DNA from: Bacillota bacterium
GTDB lineage: Bacteria > Bacillota > Clostridia > Tissierellales > Sedimentibacteraceae
Reading direction: 5' to 3'
Length of the DNA: 18,800 bases
Assembly: GCA_023453025.1 (NCBI GenBank)
Contig: JAEXUD010000007.1
Coordinates: 1-18,800, forward strand
A program made the position numbers and the translations under genes. The notes beneath the pieces were generated by a model. It did no database searches. It was given only the letters and a program-made list of their open reading frames with translations, and was not told the DNA's origin. Below are positions 1 to 7,262 of the stretch, piece after piece. The first letter of the stretch is position 1. Each line of letters begins with the position of its first letter.

Positions 1-1515
1 CAAGAAAACCGTACAAATTACAATTCCCATGGATATAAAAAATTTATCTATGTTTTTATTCTGATTAGATTCGTCAACCGGTATTGAAAAGGGAAGCTCG
101 GTAAAATATATTTTCCCGAAAACAGGAAATACTGCCAAGCCTGTCAAAAACAAAGCAATCATATCCATTATAAATCTTTCCCTGAAAACTAAAATGTATA
201 TGGCACTGTTTAAAATTATCAAAGGAATATAGAAGCGCACTACAACTGCCAGCATAATTCCTTTATAAAGCTCTTTCAAATCTGCAAATCCGGTTATTAC
301 ATATACATATGCTCCCTTCCAGGAAGATGAAAACAATAAGAGGTTCAATACAGTAGGAATGACCAATAGCCCAAAATAAAGATATAAATACTCAAATCCG
401 CTAACTTCAAACCCTTGATTTCTAATTCCCATGTTGAATAACATTAATACAGGAAGAAATATACCTGTGGAAAGAGCCGGGTAAATTTTCAGTTTTAAGC
501 TTCTGTCACTTCTTAATACCGAATTTGCAAAATAAAATACTTGCCTAACAGTATTGTTTCTGATAAAAGTCTTCCCGATAAACAGTTCTGCCAGATGTTT
601 TGAAAATTTTTCTTTTCCCTCTCCTTCCAATTTTAATAGAAGTGACTCCATTTTTTTACTGAGGCGAAGATAAAAAGCGAAACAAACTAACGGTACAACT
701 ACCAATAAAATTGTAAAGATATAGAGATATACCTCTCTCCCTCCATTATAAACAATTTCAAATGGAGCGCCAAACCAAAGAATCGGATTGAAATAATTGC
801 TGAATTTAAATTTATATGAAATATTCTGAAGGTCAGAAAAATCTATCATCCTTATTGCTATTTGATAGCCTATGGTAACTATAACAGTCAACAATATTTG
901 TATAAAATTAATTATATTTCTTAAAAGCTCACCATCAAAAAATCTTAATATTAACAGGTATATAAAAGCAGTTATCAGAAATATAAATAAATCCATTAAA
1001 AAGATTTCAATTATAAATATCGGTATTGCAGATATACCGTTTAATTTAACAATTGCAATTAGCGAAGGTCCTGCTAAAAAGGCATTGAGGCGGAACATGT
1101 ATATTAAAATATGCAATACCTTGGCAAGAGATACCACCTTGCTGTCAACCGGCTTAGTCATTATAATTTTTTTGTCCTTTGTATCCAGCAAAACAAATGA
1201 AAAATCAGAAATCAAGTACATAGTTGTCATAAAGAAAAATGCACCGGAAAAATATATCATTCGAATCATTTCATTTTTAATGAAGTAAACAAAAAAGGCT
1301 AAAAATAAACCAAATAACAAATGCAGTGAATATCCTTTAAACATAGAATATTTTTCGGTATCCTTTTTCTTTTTTTGCTGATTAATGACAGGAGCCCTTC
1401 TGGTATCCAATACCAGCTTGGTTTTTAAAATAGCACGCATAATTTCATAATTAATGCCAAATCGCTCAAAAATCTTCTGAAAATTATCCAATATTTTTAA
1501 AGACAAAAAATCCAT
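1..1515 (-). CDS. ABC exporter permease subunit (C-terminus beyond window)
   Basis: The frame is open from an ATG at 1515 to the left edge, about 505 codons, so the C-terminus is missing. The protein starts MDFLSLKILDNFQKIFERFG and has a basic stretch near residue 48 (QQKKKKD). It then carries many long hydrophobic segments, for example around residues 65-105, 165-190, 205-220, 265-285 and 345-360, and more after a polar loop near 290-330. This is a polytopic membrane protein of the large ABC-2-like exporter class. It begins 10 bases after the stop of the ATPase gene, and its ribosome binding site (GGGGTG) touches that stop, so the two are translationally linked and should form one exporter. 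The substrate cannot be told from sequence. It could export a peptide, a lipid or a drug. Certainty is high for an ABC permease and low for any more precise role. Confidence 0.85.
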   Translation of the reverse strand, partial: MDFLSLKILDNFQKIFERFGINYEIMRAILKTKLVLDTRRAPVINQQKKKKDTEKYSMFKGYSLHLLFGLFLAFFVYFIKNEMIRMIYFSGAFFFMTTMYLISDFSFVLLDTKDKKIIMTKPVDSKVVSLAKVLHILIYMFRLNAFLAGPSLIAIVKLNGISAIPIFIIEIFLMDLFIFLITAFIYLLILRFFDGELLRNIINFIQILLTVIVTIGYQIAIRMIDFSDLQNISYKFKFSNYFNPILWFGAPFEIVYNGGREVYLYIFTILLVVVPLVCFAFYLRLSKKMESLLLKLEGEGKEKFSKHLAELFIGKTFIRNNTVRQVFYFANSVLRSDRSLKLKIYPALSTGIFLPVLMLFNMGIRNQGFEVSGFEYLYLYFGLLVIPTVLNLLLFSSSWKGAYVYVITGFADLKELYKGIMLAVVVRFYIPLIILNSAIYILVFRERFIMDMIALFLTGLAVFPVFGKIYFTELPFSIPVDESNQNKNIDKFFISMGIVICTVFL

Positions 1516-1525
1516 AACAACACCC

Positions 1526-2296
1526 CTAACTCATAAATGCCGATATAAATTTATTTGCAAGAAGCTCATGATCATGAAAGCCGGTTACATCGTTAAAAAT
1601 TGATTCCAGAGAAGAATCAGACTGTTTTTCCCTGACCTCAAGCATGGTACCATCCATAACTATCTTACCATCGTTAAGCAGTAAAATTCTGTCACTTAGC
1701 TTTTCAACAACCTCTAATATATGTGAAGAGTAAAATATGGTCTTGCCTGCATTTTTCAAACCCTGCATTATTTCTTTAAAAACCAGGACGCTGTTTGCAT
1801 CAATTCCTCCCAGCGGCTCATCCAAAAATAAAATATCCGGATTATGAAGCATTCCTGTTATAATTGACAACTTTTGTCTCATTCCTTTTGAGAATGTATG
1901 AATTCTCCCATTAATAGCATCTTCTATGCCAAATACGCTCATCATTTCTTTTGCCTTTAATACAGCATTATCAGACCCTATGTTATAAAGCATTCCTATA
2001 AAGCTTATATATTCGTAGGCGGTCAAGTTATCATACATGTCTGAAATTTCAGGTACATACCCTATTTTTCTTTTATAATCAACCTTACCTTTTATATTTT
2101 CTCCAAAAACATATACGTCCCCTTCATAATCGTCAATCAGCCCAAGTATTATCTTGATTGTGGTACTTTTCCCTGCACCGTTAGATCCTATATACCCAAT
2201 AATTTCTCCGCTGTTTACAGTGAAATTAATATCATTTAAAACTTCCTTATCGCCAAATCTCTTACTGATGTGTTCCAATTTTAAAACTTCAGACAT
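1526..2296 (-). CDS. ABC transporter ATP-binding protein
   Basis: This 256-residue protein is the nucleotide-binding subunit that powers the exporter encoded just downstream. It has a Walker A motif (GSNGAGKST, near residue 37), a signature region in the divergent form FSKGMRQK, Walker B with catalytic Glu (ILFLDEP), a D-loop (GGID) and the H-loop (SSH). The order and spacing match the ABC-2 exporter ATPases that carry an SKGM(R/K)QK signature. I place the start at the ATG at 2296, preceded by AGAGGGG. A longer frame to 2338 exists, but those codons lie over the likely -10 element. The C-terminal part after about residue 210 is the variable region common in this class. Confidence 0.93.
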   Translation of the reverse strand: MSEVLKLEHISKRFGDKEVLNDINFTVNSGEIIGYIGSNGAGKSTTIKIILGLIDDYEGDVYVFGENIKGKVDYKRKIGYVPEISDMYDNLTAYEYISFIGMLYNIGSDNAVLKAKEMMSVFGIEDAINGRIHTFSKGMRQKLSIITGMLHNPDILFLDEPLGGIDANSVLVFKEIMQGLKNAGKTIFYSSHILEVVEKLSDRILLLNDGKIVMDGTMLEVREKQSDSSLESIFNDVTGFHDHELLANKFISAFMS

Positions 2297-2326
2297 AAAA
2301 ACCCCTCTTTTATTTGTTATTATTAA

Positions 2327-2353
2327 ATTATACCACAATACTGCAATCTACAA
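2327..2353 (-). promoter_or_regulatory. Probable promoter of the ABC exporter operon (extended -10)
   Basis: On the minus strand, TATAAT at 2332-2327 is preceded by TGG, giving an extended -10 (TGTGGTATAAT). A weak -35 candidate, TTGTAG, lies 15 bases upstream at 2353-2348. The expected transcript start lies between this and the ATG at 2296, which argues against the longer reading frame. Confidence 0.5.
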
Positions 2354-2403
2354 GGGAAATTGTAAAAAATAATTATAGTATTGATAAAACTAATGTTATT
2401 TTG

Positions 2404-3402
2404 TTATTTATCAACAATATTATCTATATTTTTCAGCATTATAGAAATAGTTCCGTCATGGTTTGTAATAAATTCAACCTTTTCCTTATTGCTGAGCATT
2501 TCATATGGTATGTTTATTTCTATTCCTTCATCCGTTATAAATTTCTGCTTGGTTTTAATTTTATTAGCGTAATTAAAATTAACCTTTACTTCAGGTTCCC
2601 TGATGCCCTTCATCTGGATTTCTTCATTGTAAACTTTTTTTGCATCATTGTCCTTAAATACTTTTTCAGAAATTTCTTCTATATTTATATTTAACTTTTC
2701 TTCTACATTTTCTCTGATTATATTTTTCACCTGACTTTTCATAAACAAATCATCGTCATAGTATTCCTTGATTATTTTTTCTGTAGCTTGAGTTATGATT
2801 TTCACCTTTTCTCTGTCCGGTTTTTCCTCCTTGCACTCCAGTAAATGCTTTGAAATATAATAACACGGTTCATTATAAACCTGGCATTTTTTCTCTTTTA
2901 CAAATACTTCAAGGCTGTTTAAGTCCACAAATATGAATTCATCGATTTTTTGAGTTGCCGACGGCAGCGCGCAAGGCTGCTCAACTATAATGTTTTTTGT
3001 GCATTCTTCCTGTTTTGTGAAATGAATATATCCCTTCTTGTAATTCAGCTTAAGAATTATCATATAATCCTTATTAAAAACATTGGCCTGCACAAATAGC
3101 AGGTCACATGGCTTAATGTCCGGATTCTCAGATATTATTTTATAGAAGAATCCTGATACTTCATTTGAAAGCTTAATAAAATCGTCATTATTTAAATAAT
3201 CTTTTATTAAACTAAAAAAAAGTCCATCATGGTTTATAAACTTAGTTTTCTTTAAATCCGCATCATTGTAGCATTTAATAATATGTTTTTCTGTGTATTC
3301 TCTCATTTCTTCGTTAAAAGACATGATATTTTCAGATAATACCGGTATTCCCAGGCTTGTGTCAAGTATATGCAGTATTGCTTTTGATATAGAAACGCTC
3401 AT
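2404..3402 (-). CDS. Nucleoid-associated protein, NdpA/YejK (37 kDa) family
   Basis: This 332-residue soluble protein resembles the 37-kDa nucleoid-associated family (NdpA/YejK in Enterobacteria, with distant Firmicute members). Family-like features are the N-terminal SISKAILHILDTSLGIPVLS block, the run of acidic/hydrophobic segments containing FFYKIIS and FVQANVFNKDYMIILKLNYKKGYIHF, and a lysine/glutamate-rich C-terminal half. The start is the ATG at 3402, with an AAGAGGG ribosome binding site seven to eight bases upstream. An in-frame TTG at 3432 lies on the -10 hexamer and has no ribosome binding site, so I reject it. The gene appears monocistronic, with its own promoter, and ends about 110 bases before the ABC ATPase. 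In Enterobacteria the family binds the nucleoid. Its role in Clostridia is not established, so function here is by family only. Confidence 0.8.
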   Translation of the reverse strand: MSVSISKAILHILDTSLGIPVLSENIMSFNEEMREYTEKHIIKCYNDADLKKTKFINHDGLFFSLIKDYLNNDDFIKLSNEVSGFFYKIISENPDIKPCDLLFVQANVFNKDYMIILKLNYKKGYIHFTKQEECTKNIIVEQPCALPSATQKIDEFIFVDLNSLEVFVKEKKCQVYNEPCYYISKHLLECKEEKPDREKVKIITQATEKIIKEYYDDDLFMKSQVKNIIRENVEEKLNINIEEISEKVFKDNDAKKVYNEEIQMKGIREPEVKVNFNYANKIKTKQKFITDEGIEINIPYEMLSNKEKVEFITNHDGTISIMLKNIDNIVDK

Positions 3403-3431
3403 TTTTACCCTCTTAGTTATTTTATTATTCA

Positions 3432-3461
3432 ATTATACACGATATATAATTTATTTGCCAA
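3432..3461 (-). promoter_or_regulatory. Probable sigma-A promoter of the NdpA-family gene
   Basis: On the minus strand, TTGGCA (3461-3456) and TATAAT (3437-3432) are separated by 18 bases. They stand 30 bases upstream of the chosen ATG at 3402. Confidence 0.5.
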
Positions 3462-3543
3462 TAAAAATAAGTCAATGAATTCATGTTATTTATCTTAAAA
3501 TTATATGCCCTTTTAAAAGAGAGTAAGGAAAATAATAAGATTA

Positions 3544-3571
3544 ACACTTAAATTTTTTATTACATATAATA
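3544..3571 (+). promoter_or_regulatory. Sporulation-type (sigma-K/sigma-E-like) promoter before the peroxiredoxin
   Basis: CATATAATA at 3563-3571 matches the sigma-K -10 consensus CATANNNTA exactly, and its first eight bases match the sigma-E form CATACANT at seven positions. The dinucleotide AC, the sigma-K -35 mark, occurs 17 bases upstream (3544-3545), with a second AC at spacing 15. The expected start of transcription, near 3578, leaves a short leader containing the ribosome binding site at 3589-3593. The same nine-base element occurs before the cortex-lytic-like cluster at 12951. Confidence 0.5.
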
Positions 3572-3599
3572 TACATACTACATATTACGGAGGTTTATT

Positions 3600-4361
3600 A
3601 TGATATCAAATATTGACAACAGTAATTTAAATAATCTTACTGATACAGATAATTTTATAGGAGACAGACAATGCCTCACCATTGGGAGAATCGCCCCGGA
3701 TTTTACTGCAATTACTACTCAAGGCCCTATAACATTATCCCAATACAGGGGTATGTGGGTTGTGCTGTTTTCTCATCCCGGCGATTTCACTCCTGTCTGC
3801 ACATCTGAATTTATTGCCTTTGCACAGCTTTACCCTGAGTTTCAAAAAAGAAACGTTGAGCTTTTGGGTATAAGCATCGACAGTAATCCCGCTCACCTTG
3901 ACTGGCTATATAACATATATCAATTTACAGGCATAACAATTCCTTTTCCTCTCATTGCAGACAGAGATGCCAGAATTTCAGAACTGTATGGAATGGTTAA
4001 TCCGGACAGAATTTATGAACAAAGCGTCAGGGATGTATTCATTATAGACCCTGTACAGAGAATCAGAGCAATTTTAACCTATCCTGCAACCAACGGAAGA
4101 AATATGTATGAGATTTTGAGGCTGATTGATGCTCTGCAGGTAACAACGGAATACGGAGTTAACACACCTGCCAACTGGATGCCCGGAGATCCTGTTTTGC
4201 TTCCGGTAGCGCAAAATTATGACGAACTTTTAGAAAGAGCAGATAATCCTGTTGAACCTGGAGTTAATTGTATTCAATGGTATATGTGCTATGAAGATTA
4301 CGAAAATTTAGTTCAAAATACAACTGATGATATAAACCGAAACATAACAGATGGAATGTGA
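3600..4361 (+). CDS. Prx6-type peroxiredoxin, possible spore-coat protein
   Basis: This 253-residue thiol peroxidase should reduce hydrogen peroxide, organic hydroperoxides or peroxynitrite. The core starts near residue 28 (IGRIAPDF). The active site is HPGDFTPVCTSE, with peroxidatic Cys67, Thr64 and Pro60, plus catalytic Arg144. Two more cysteines, Cys224 and Cys230, sit 157 and 163 residues after Cys67. That is the spacing I recall for Aeropyrum pernix thioredoxin peroxidase (Cys50/207/213), so a two-Cys-like cycle is possible. An Asn/Asp-rich extension of about 27 residues precedes the core. Only one lysine (Lys83) occurs in the whole protein, which is striking in an AT-rich genome. GGAGG at 3589-3593 supports the ATG. 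The sequence resembles the peroxiredoxin half of C. difficile CotE (TPANW-P-G after the core). Together with the sporulation-type promoter this suggests a spore-surface enzyme, which is inference. Peroxiredoxin identity is very secure. Confidence 0.95.
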   Translation: MISNIDNSNLNNLTDTDNFIGDRQCLTIGRIAPDFTAITTQGPITLSQYRGMWVVLFSHPGDFTPVCTSEFIAFAQLYPEFQKRNVELLGISIDSNPAHLDWLYNIYQFTGITIPFPLIADRDARISELYGMVNPDRIYEQSVRDVFIIDPVQRIRAILTYPATNGRNMYEILRLIDALQVTTEYGVNTPANWMPGDPVLLPVAQNYDELLERADNPVEPGVNCIQWYMCYEDYENLVQNTTDDINRNITDGM

Positions 4362-4381
4362 AAATGTATGATATAGCTATG

Positions 4382-4414
4382 CAGTCGGGCAAACAAAACA
4401 TTCTTGCCCGGCTG
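4382..4414. terminator. Hairpin between convergent genes (possible bidirectional terminator)
   Basis: Arms 4382-4392 and 4404-4414 form an 11-bp stem with one G-T wobble and an 11-base loop. It lies between the peroxiredoxin stop and the 3' end of the convergent 2H phosphoesterase. Neither side has a strong T-run, so termination activity is only probable. Confidence 0.5.
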
Positions 4415-4454
4415 TGCATTAATATAAAATCACTTGCTGCCGCCACTATCAGAT

Positions 4455-4994
4455 TTAATCATTTACTTGTAGTTCAAACACGCCAACATCTTTGCTCGTA
4501 TCAGAAGAAGTTATTTTTAACCCGGTGAGTTCTGCAGTAAATGGTGAAAAGCTTTCCCAAAGAGTTGAAAGCAACCTCTCCTCCTGCCCGGGATCAGCCA
4601 AAGCAATTGTCATATGAGGTGCCCAGTTTTTTTGCTTAAGTGAATATAGACATCCCTTATCCATGCAACAGTTATCGTATCTTTCATGTATGCTGGAATG
4701 AATGTCCAGCAGTTTATAACTAGAACATGGAGCTAAAAAGCATAGACGTGCATCAGGGAAAAATCCAAAATGGTTAAAATGAATCTTAATTCTTTTGTGC
4801 TGTGCAGCTATCTTACTAATCCACTCGAGCAGGATAGCTTCATCTAGTTCTGTATAAATACCAAATGTTACATGGGGCTCATATGCATCAACAGAGATAC
4901 CTCGCGCTTTCAATTTTTCTTTAATCTTATCCACTTCTCGGTTAGATTGATTGTCAAATATACCCATAACACATAATGTTTTTAATTTATTCAA
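4455..4994 (-). CDS. 2H phosphoesterase / 2'-5' RNA ligase-like protein
   Basis: This 179-residue protein has the paired H-x-T motifs of the 2H phosphoesterase superfamily. The first is PHVTFG (His41, Thr43) and the second is APHMTIA (His127, Thr129). The two histidines sit in the two halves of the bilobal fold and hydrolyse or form 2',3'- or 2',5'-phosphodiester bonds in RNA or small nucleotides. The true substrate is unknown. The start is a TTG at 4994, with GGAGG eight bases upstream. It follows the split small membrane protein by only 27 bases, so the two are probably co-transcribed. The cysteine content around residues 85-115 (PCSSY, NCCMDKGC) is notable, but I assign no role to it. Confidence 0.85.
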   Translation of the reverse strand: MNKLKTLCVMGIFDNQSNREVDKIKEKLKARGISVDAYEPHVTFGIYTELDEAILLEWISKIAAQHKRIKIHFNHFGFFPDARLCFLAPCSSYKLLDIHSSIHERYDNCCMDKGCLYSLKQKNWAPHMTIALADPGQEERLLSTLWESFSPFTAELTGLKITSSDTSKDVGVFELQVND

Positions 4995-5021
4995 ATATTA
5001 TTCCTCCGTTTCTTAAAAAAC

Positions 5022-5335
5022 TTATTTTGTTGTTCTGCCAAGATATGTAAATAGTGTAAATACATTTAATATAATGGTGACGATAAGAAGAACCGCCGAA
5101 ACGAACACCACTGCATCCGTTGTGTCCATAAGAGCAGACCAATCTTCTATTTTAACCAGATTATTTACAACAATCATCTGAAAAAAAGAGAAGCTGCACA
5201 GGCACTTATGCTGATAACAGACAGGAACACACAATTTTTGTGGTCATGCTTATTATATTTCATGAGATTAGCTACCGGAAGAATCCAGGCAATCAGTCCA
5301 AGCACAATGCTGGCAACATTAACTAAACCAAACAT
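5022..5335 (-). pseudogene. Small two-part membrane protein split by a frameshift (cytochrome-oxidase-subunit-annotated type)
   Basis: An ATG at 5335, with AAAGGAT upstream, opens a 53-residue frame: MFGLVNVASIVLGLIAWILP... ending ...SACAASLFFR. The second half lies in another frame: MIVVNNLVKIEDWSALMDTT, then a hydrophobic segment, ending YLGRTTK (51 residues). Adding one base to the run of seven A (5181-5187 on the plus strand; T7 in the gene) joins them into a 104-residue protein with three hydrophobic segments. That matches a family of about 100 residues that I recall in Clostridia, often annotated as a cytochrome-c-oxidase subunit. The stop TGA of the first part (5176-5174) overlaps the ATG of the second (5177-5175) as ATGA, so coupled translation of two halves is conceivable. 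A sequencing error in the homopolymer is the simplest alternative. No other respiratory-oxidase gene is nearby, so the annotated name should not be trusted. Confidence 0.75.
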
Positions 5336-5415
5336 AATCTAATCCTTTCATATGTATTTTATCAGGAATAATACAACATCCAAAATGCTCAGTTTTAGCT
5401 GAACAAGTTCACTTT

Positions 5416-6615
5416 CTATTCTATTATTTTTTCAGCTGTTATCCTGCTGTCACTGACATTACACTTCAGGTCATGTGATTCCTCCATTTCATTTGTCCTT
5501 GTGTTGTAATCGTCTGAATATAATATAAATTCAAATTCATTAGGAGATTTTTCCAAATTATAATAGTGCTCGGACATAAACATAAATAATTTGACTGGAT
5601 TTGTTTTGTTTATATAATAATAATCAAATGATACAGGATGTCTCATATCATCATAATTAGTTGATGATACAATTGCAAAATCAGAATCGATACCTATTAT
5701 GTTAATTGATTTTTCCTTATTATACTCAAACATGTTTCTATAATTTTCATCCAATGAAATAATTTCTGTAAGATAATTACTCGGATCCCTTCCCATGCCT
5801 ATGTTGTAAACCAGTGAATAATTGGAATTTTTAAATTTTCCTCTTCCAAATGCTGAAAAATTCTCTAACTCGTCAAAATAGCCATTAGTTCTGACAAATA
5901 AAAAATAATTACTTCCTTTTTCATTGTTAAATACAGGCATATTTTTATAATATTCATCATCAATGAATATCCGCCCTATATTTGCATTATACATTTCATC
6001 AAAATAAATATTATAGTATCCTTCCGTTTCAATTTCTCCGGCAAATCTCACCTGAATGCCGAGGTCGGTTTTCTGAACCCATTTTACAATTAGACCGCAG
6101 ACTGTATCCTTTACTTTGATGTCATAATTGATTTTATTTGTTTCGTAGTTTTTTCCTTCATAGATAACGGTGCCTATATCGTCTGTGAGCTGTATATCAT
6201 TTATAAAGAGGTAATTGTATTCTTCATCCTCATTAATTTTTACCTTAATCTTATAAATACCTAGCTGTCCGGGGAGACTTTCGACCTTATATTTATCTTC
6301 GTAAAATAAAATATAACTCTCCTCAGCACCGTACCTTGCCTCCATCTTTTCCCTGCTTTCTTTGTCGGGAACAAAATAAATTGTGCCAAATGAATTTTCA
6401 TCAAAATCATAGATACCACCTGTAACTATTTCACCGGTAAAATAATCGTTATCGCTTGTATTTTTAATTGGAAATTCTTTACTTTCCTTTGTTATCTCTT
6501 CTGTATCATCCTGAATTTTATCCTGATTTTCATCAGGGTTTAATTCTATGACCTTACTGCTGTGACATGCTGACAGTATCAGCAGCAATGACAATATTAC
6601 AGCTAGATTTCTCAC
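5416..6615 (-). CDS. Putative lipoprotein of unknown function
   Basis: This 399-residue protein begins with a short basic N-terminus and a hydrophobic core ending in a lipobox (LLILSAC), with Cys17 as the lipidation site. It should be anchored on the outer face of the membrane. An acidic, low-complexity linker follows (about residues 22-60, rich in D, E and K). A long region rich in Tyr, Asn, Asp and Glu then follows and is probably beta-rich. I recognise no enzymatic motif or named family. I chose the GTG at 6615 because GGGGGGG lies five to six bases upstream; an in-frame TTG at 6630 has no ribosome binding site. The gene has no close partner: about 80 bases separate it from the next minus gene downstream and over 200 from the small gene upstream. 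Confidence 0.8.
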   Translation of the reverse strand: MRNLAVILSLLLILSACHSSKVIELNPDENQDKIQDDTEEITKESKEFPIKNTSDNDYFTGEIVTGGIYDFDENSFGTIYFVPDKESREKMEARYGAEESYILFYEDKYKVESLPGQLGIYKIKVKINEDEEYNYLFINDIQLTDDIGTVIYEGKNYETNKINYDIKVKDTVCGLIVKWVQKTDLGIQVRFAGEIETEGYYNIYFDEMYNANIGRIFIDDEYYKNMPVFNNEKGSNYFLFVRTNGYFDELENFSAFGRGKFKNSNYSLVYNIGMGRDPSNYLTEIISLDENYRNMFEYNKEKSINIIGIDSDFAIVSSTNYDDMRHPVSFDYYYINKTNPVKLFMFMSEHYYNLEKSPNEFEFILYSDDYNTRTNEMEESHDLKCNVSDSRITAEKIIE

Positions 6616-6680
6616 TTTTATCCCCCCCAATAAAAGTATAGATAATTATCAGCAAATTATTATTAATATTATGATTTCTA

Positions 6681-6717
6681 TTTAACAAAATTGTTTAAAC
6701 TATAGCATTTTGTTAAA
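6681..6717. repeat. Perfect 11-bp inverted repeat, possible operator
   Basis: TTTAACAAAAT (6681-6691) and ATTTTGTTAAA (6707-6717) are exact reverse complements separated by 15 bases. The spacer contains the palindrome GTTTAAAC. It lies 66 bases or more upstream of the lipoprotein start. No T-run follows on either strand, so an operator or an mRNA hairpin is more likely than a terminator. The rest of the gap 6616-6831 shows no gene that I can support. Confidence 0.4.
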
Positions 6718-6831
6718 GCCCCCCACCTGAAATCTGATGTTCAGCTTTAGCTTTAATTTCATAATAGTTCTCACTTATTCATCTGTCTTATTTTTTCTTT
6801 GAAATTTATTAAATGTATTATAAAATTCATA

Positions 6832-6960
6832 TCACATCAGTATATTTTCATCTTTTAATTCTTTTATTGCATGTTTTACTGCCAGCTTAATTATAAAATA
6901 TAATATTACTGCCGGAATTATATAAACTATTGGTATTAAAAATAAACTTACAAAGCTCAT
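6832..6960 (-). CDS. Small membrane protein A (42 residues)
   Basis: The frame runs from ATG at 6960 to TGA at 6832: MSFVSLFLIP..., ending KDENILM. AGGAGG sits nine to ten bases before the ATG, an ideal ribosome binding site. One hydrophobic segment (residues 4-25) is followed by an amphipathic basic tail, IKLAVKHAIKELK. Both the protein and its DNA closely resemble the next small gene upstream; the IKLAVKHAIKELK block is identical in the two proteins, so this is a tandem duplication. It is likely a single-pass inner-membrane peptide with the basic tail in the cytoplasm. I do not recognise a named family, and the function is unknown. It is shorter than most ORF filters allow. Confidence 0.75.
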   Translation of the reverse strand: MSFVSLFLIPIVYIIPAVILYFIIKLAVKHAIKELKDENILM

Positions 6961-7015
6961 TAATTTTTTGCTCCTCCTTGGTAATTTATTTATTTTTATA
7001 TTAAAAAAGCAATAC

Positions 7016-7153
7016 TTATAGGCGTTCTGTATTCTTTAATTCCTTTATAGCATGTTTTACTGCCAGCTTAATAATATAATATAGTATAATAGCAGGAATA
7101 ACTAAAAATAACGGAACTAAAAATATTTCAGCAAAACCGATTCTACTAAACAT
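7016..7153 (-). CDS. Small membrane protein B (45 residues), paralogue of A
   Basis: The frame runs from ATG at 7153 to TAA at 7016: MFSRIGFAEIFLVPLFLVIP..., ending KELKNTERL. AGGAGG lies six bases before the ATG. Residues 8-28 form one membrane segment, followed by the same IKLAVKHAIKELK tail as protein A. The two genes are 55 bases apart, each with its own strong ribosome binding site, and are probably in one transcript. The N-terminal halves differ while the tail is conserved exactly, so the tail is the part under selection. The function is unknown. Small amphipathic membrane peptides of this kind can be regulators of larger membrane proteins or toxins, but nothing here decides it. Confidence 0.75.
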   Translation of the reverse strand: MFSRIGFAEIFLVPLFLVIPAIILYYIIKLAVKHAIKELKNTERL

Positions 7154-7262
7154 CACTACCTCCTTAATAAAATAGATTTCTATATGCTTCTTATTAATTA
7201 TCTCACACTTCTGCTATATTTACCATTCTTATCAGTTAATTTTCAATCCTCTGAAAAATTTA

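Noticed and set aside
872..1288. A 138-codon plus-strand frame rich in Ile, Lys and Asn
   Set aside because: It lies antisense inside the continuous ABC permease frame, whose protein shows proper membrane segments; the plus product is low complexity and has no convincing ribosome binding site.
2154..2694. Plus-strand frames opposite the ABC ATPase and NdpA-family genes
   Set aside because: They are antisense shadows with no homology I recognise.
4264..4446. A 60-codon minus frame over the peroxiredoxin 3' end
   Set aside because: It is antisense to conserved coding sequence and crosses the intergenic hairpin.
5022..5335. True cytochrome-c-oxidase subunit
   Set aside because: The family is often labelled so, but no copper- or haem-binding residues are visible and no oxidase genes are nearby in an apparent anaerobe.
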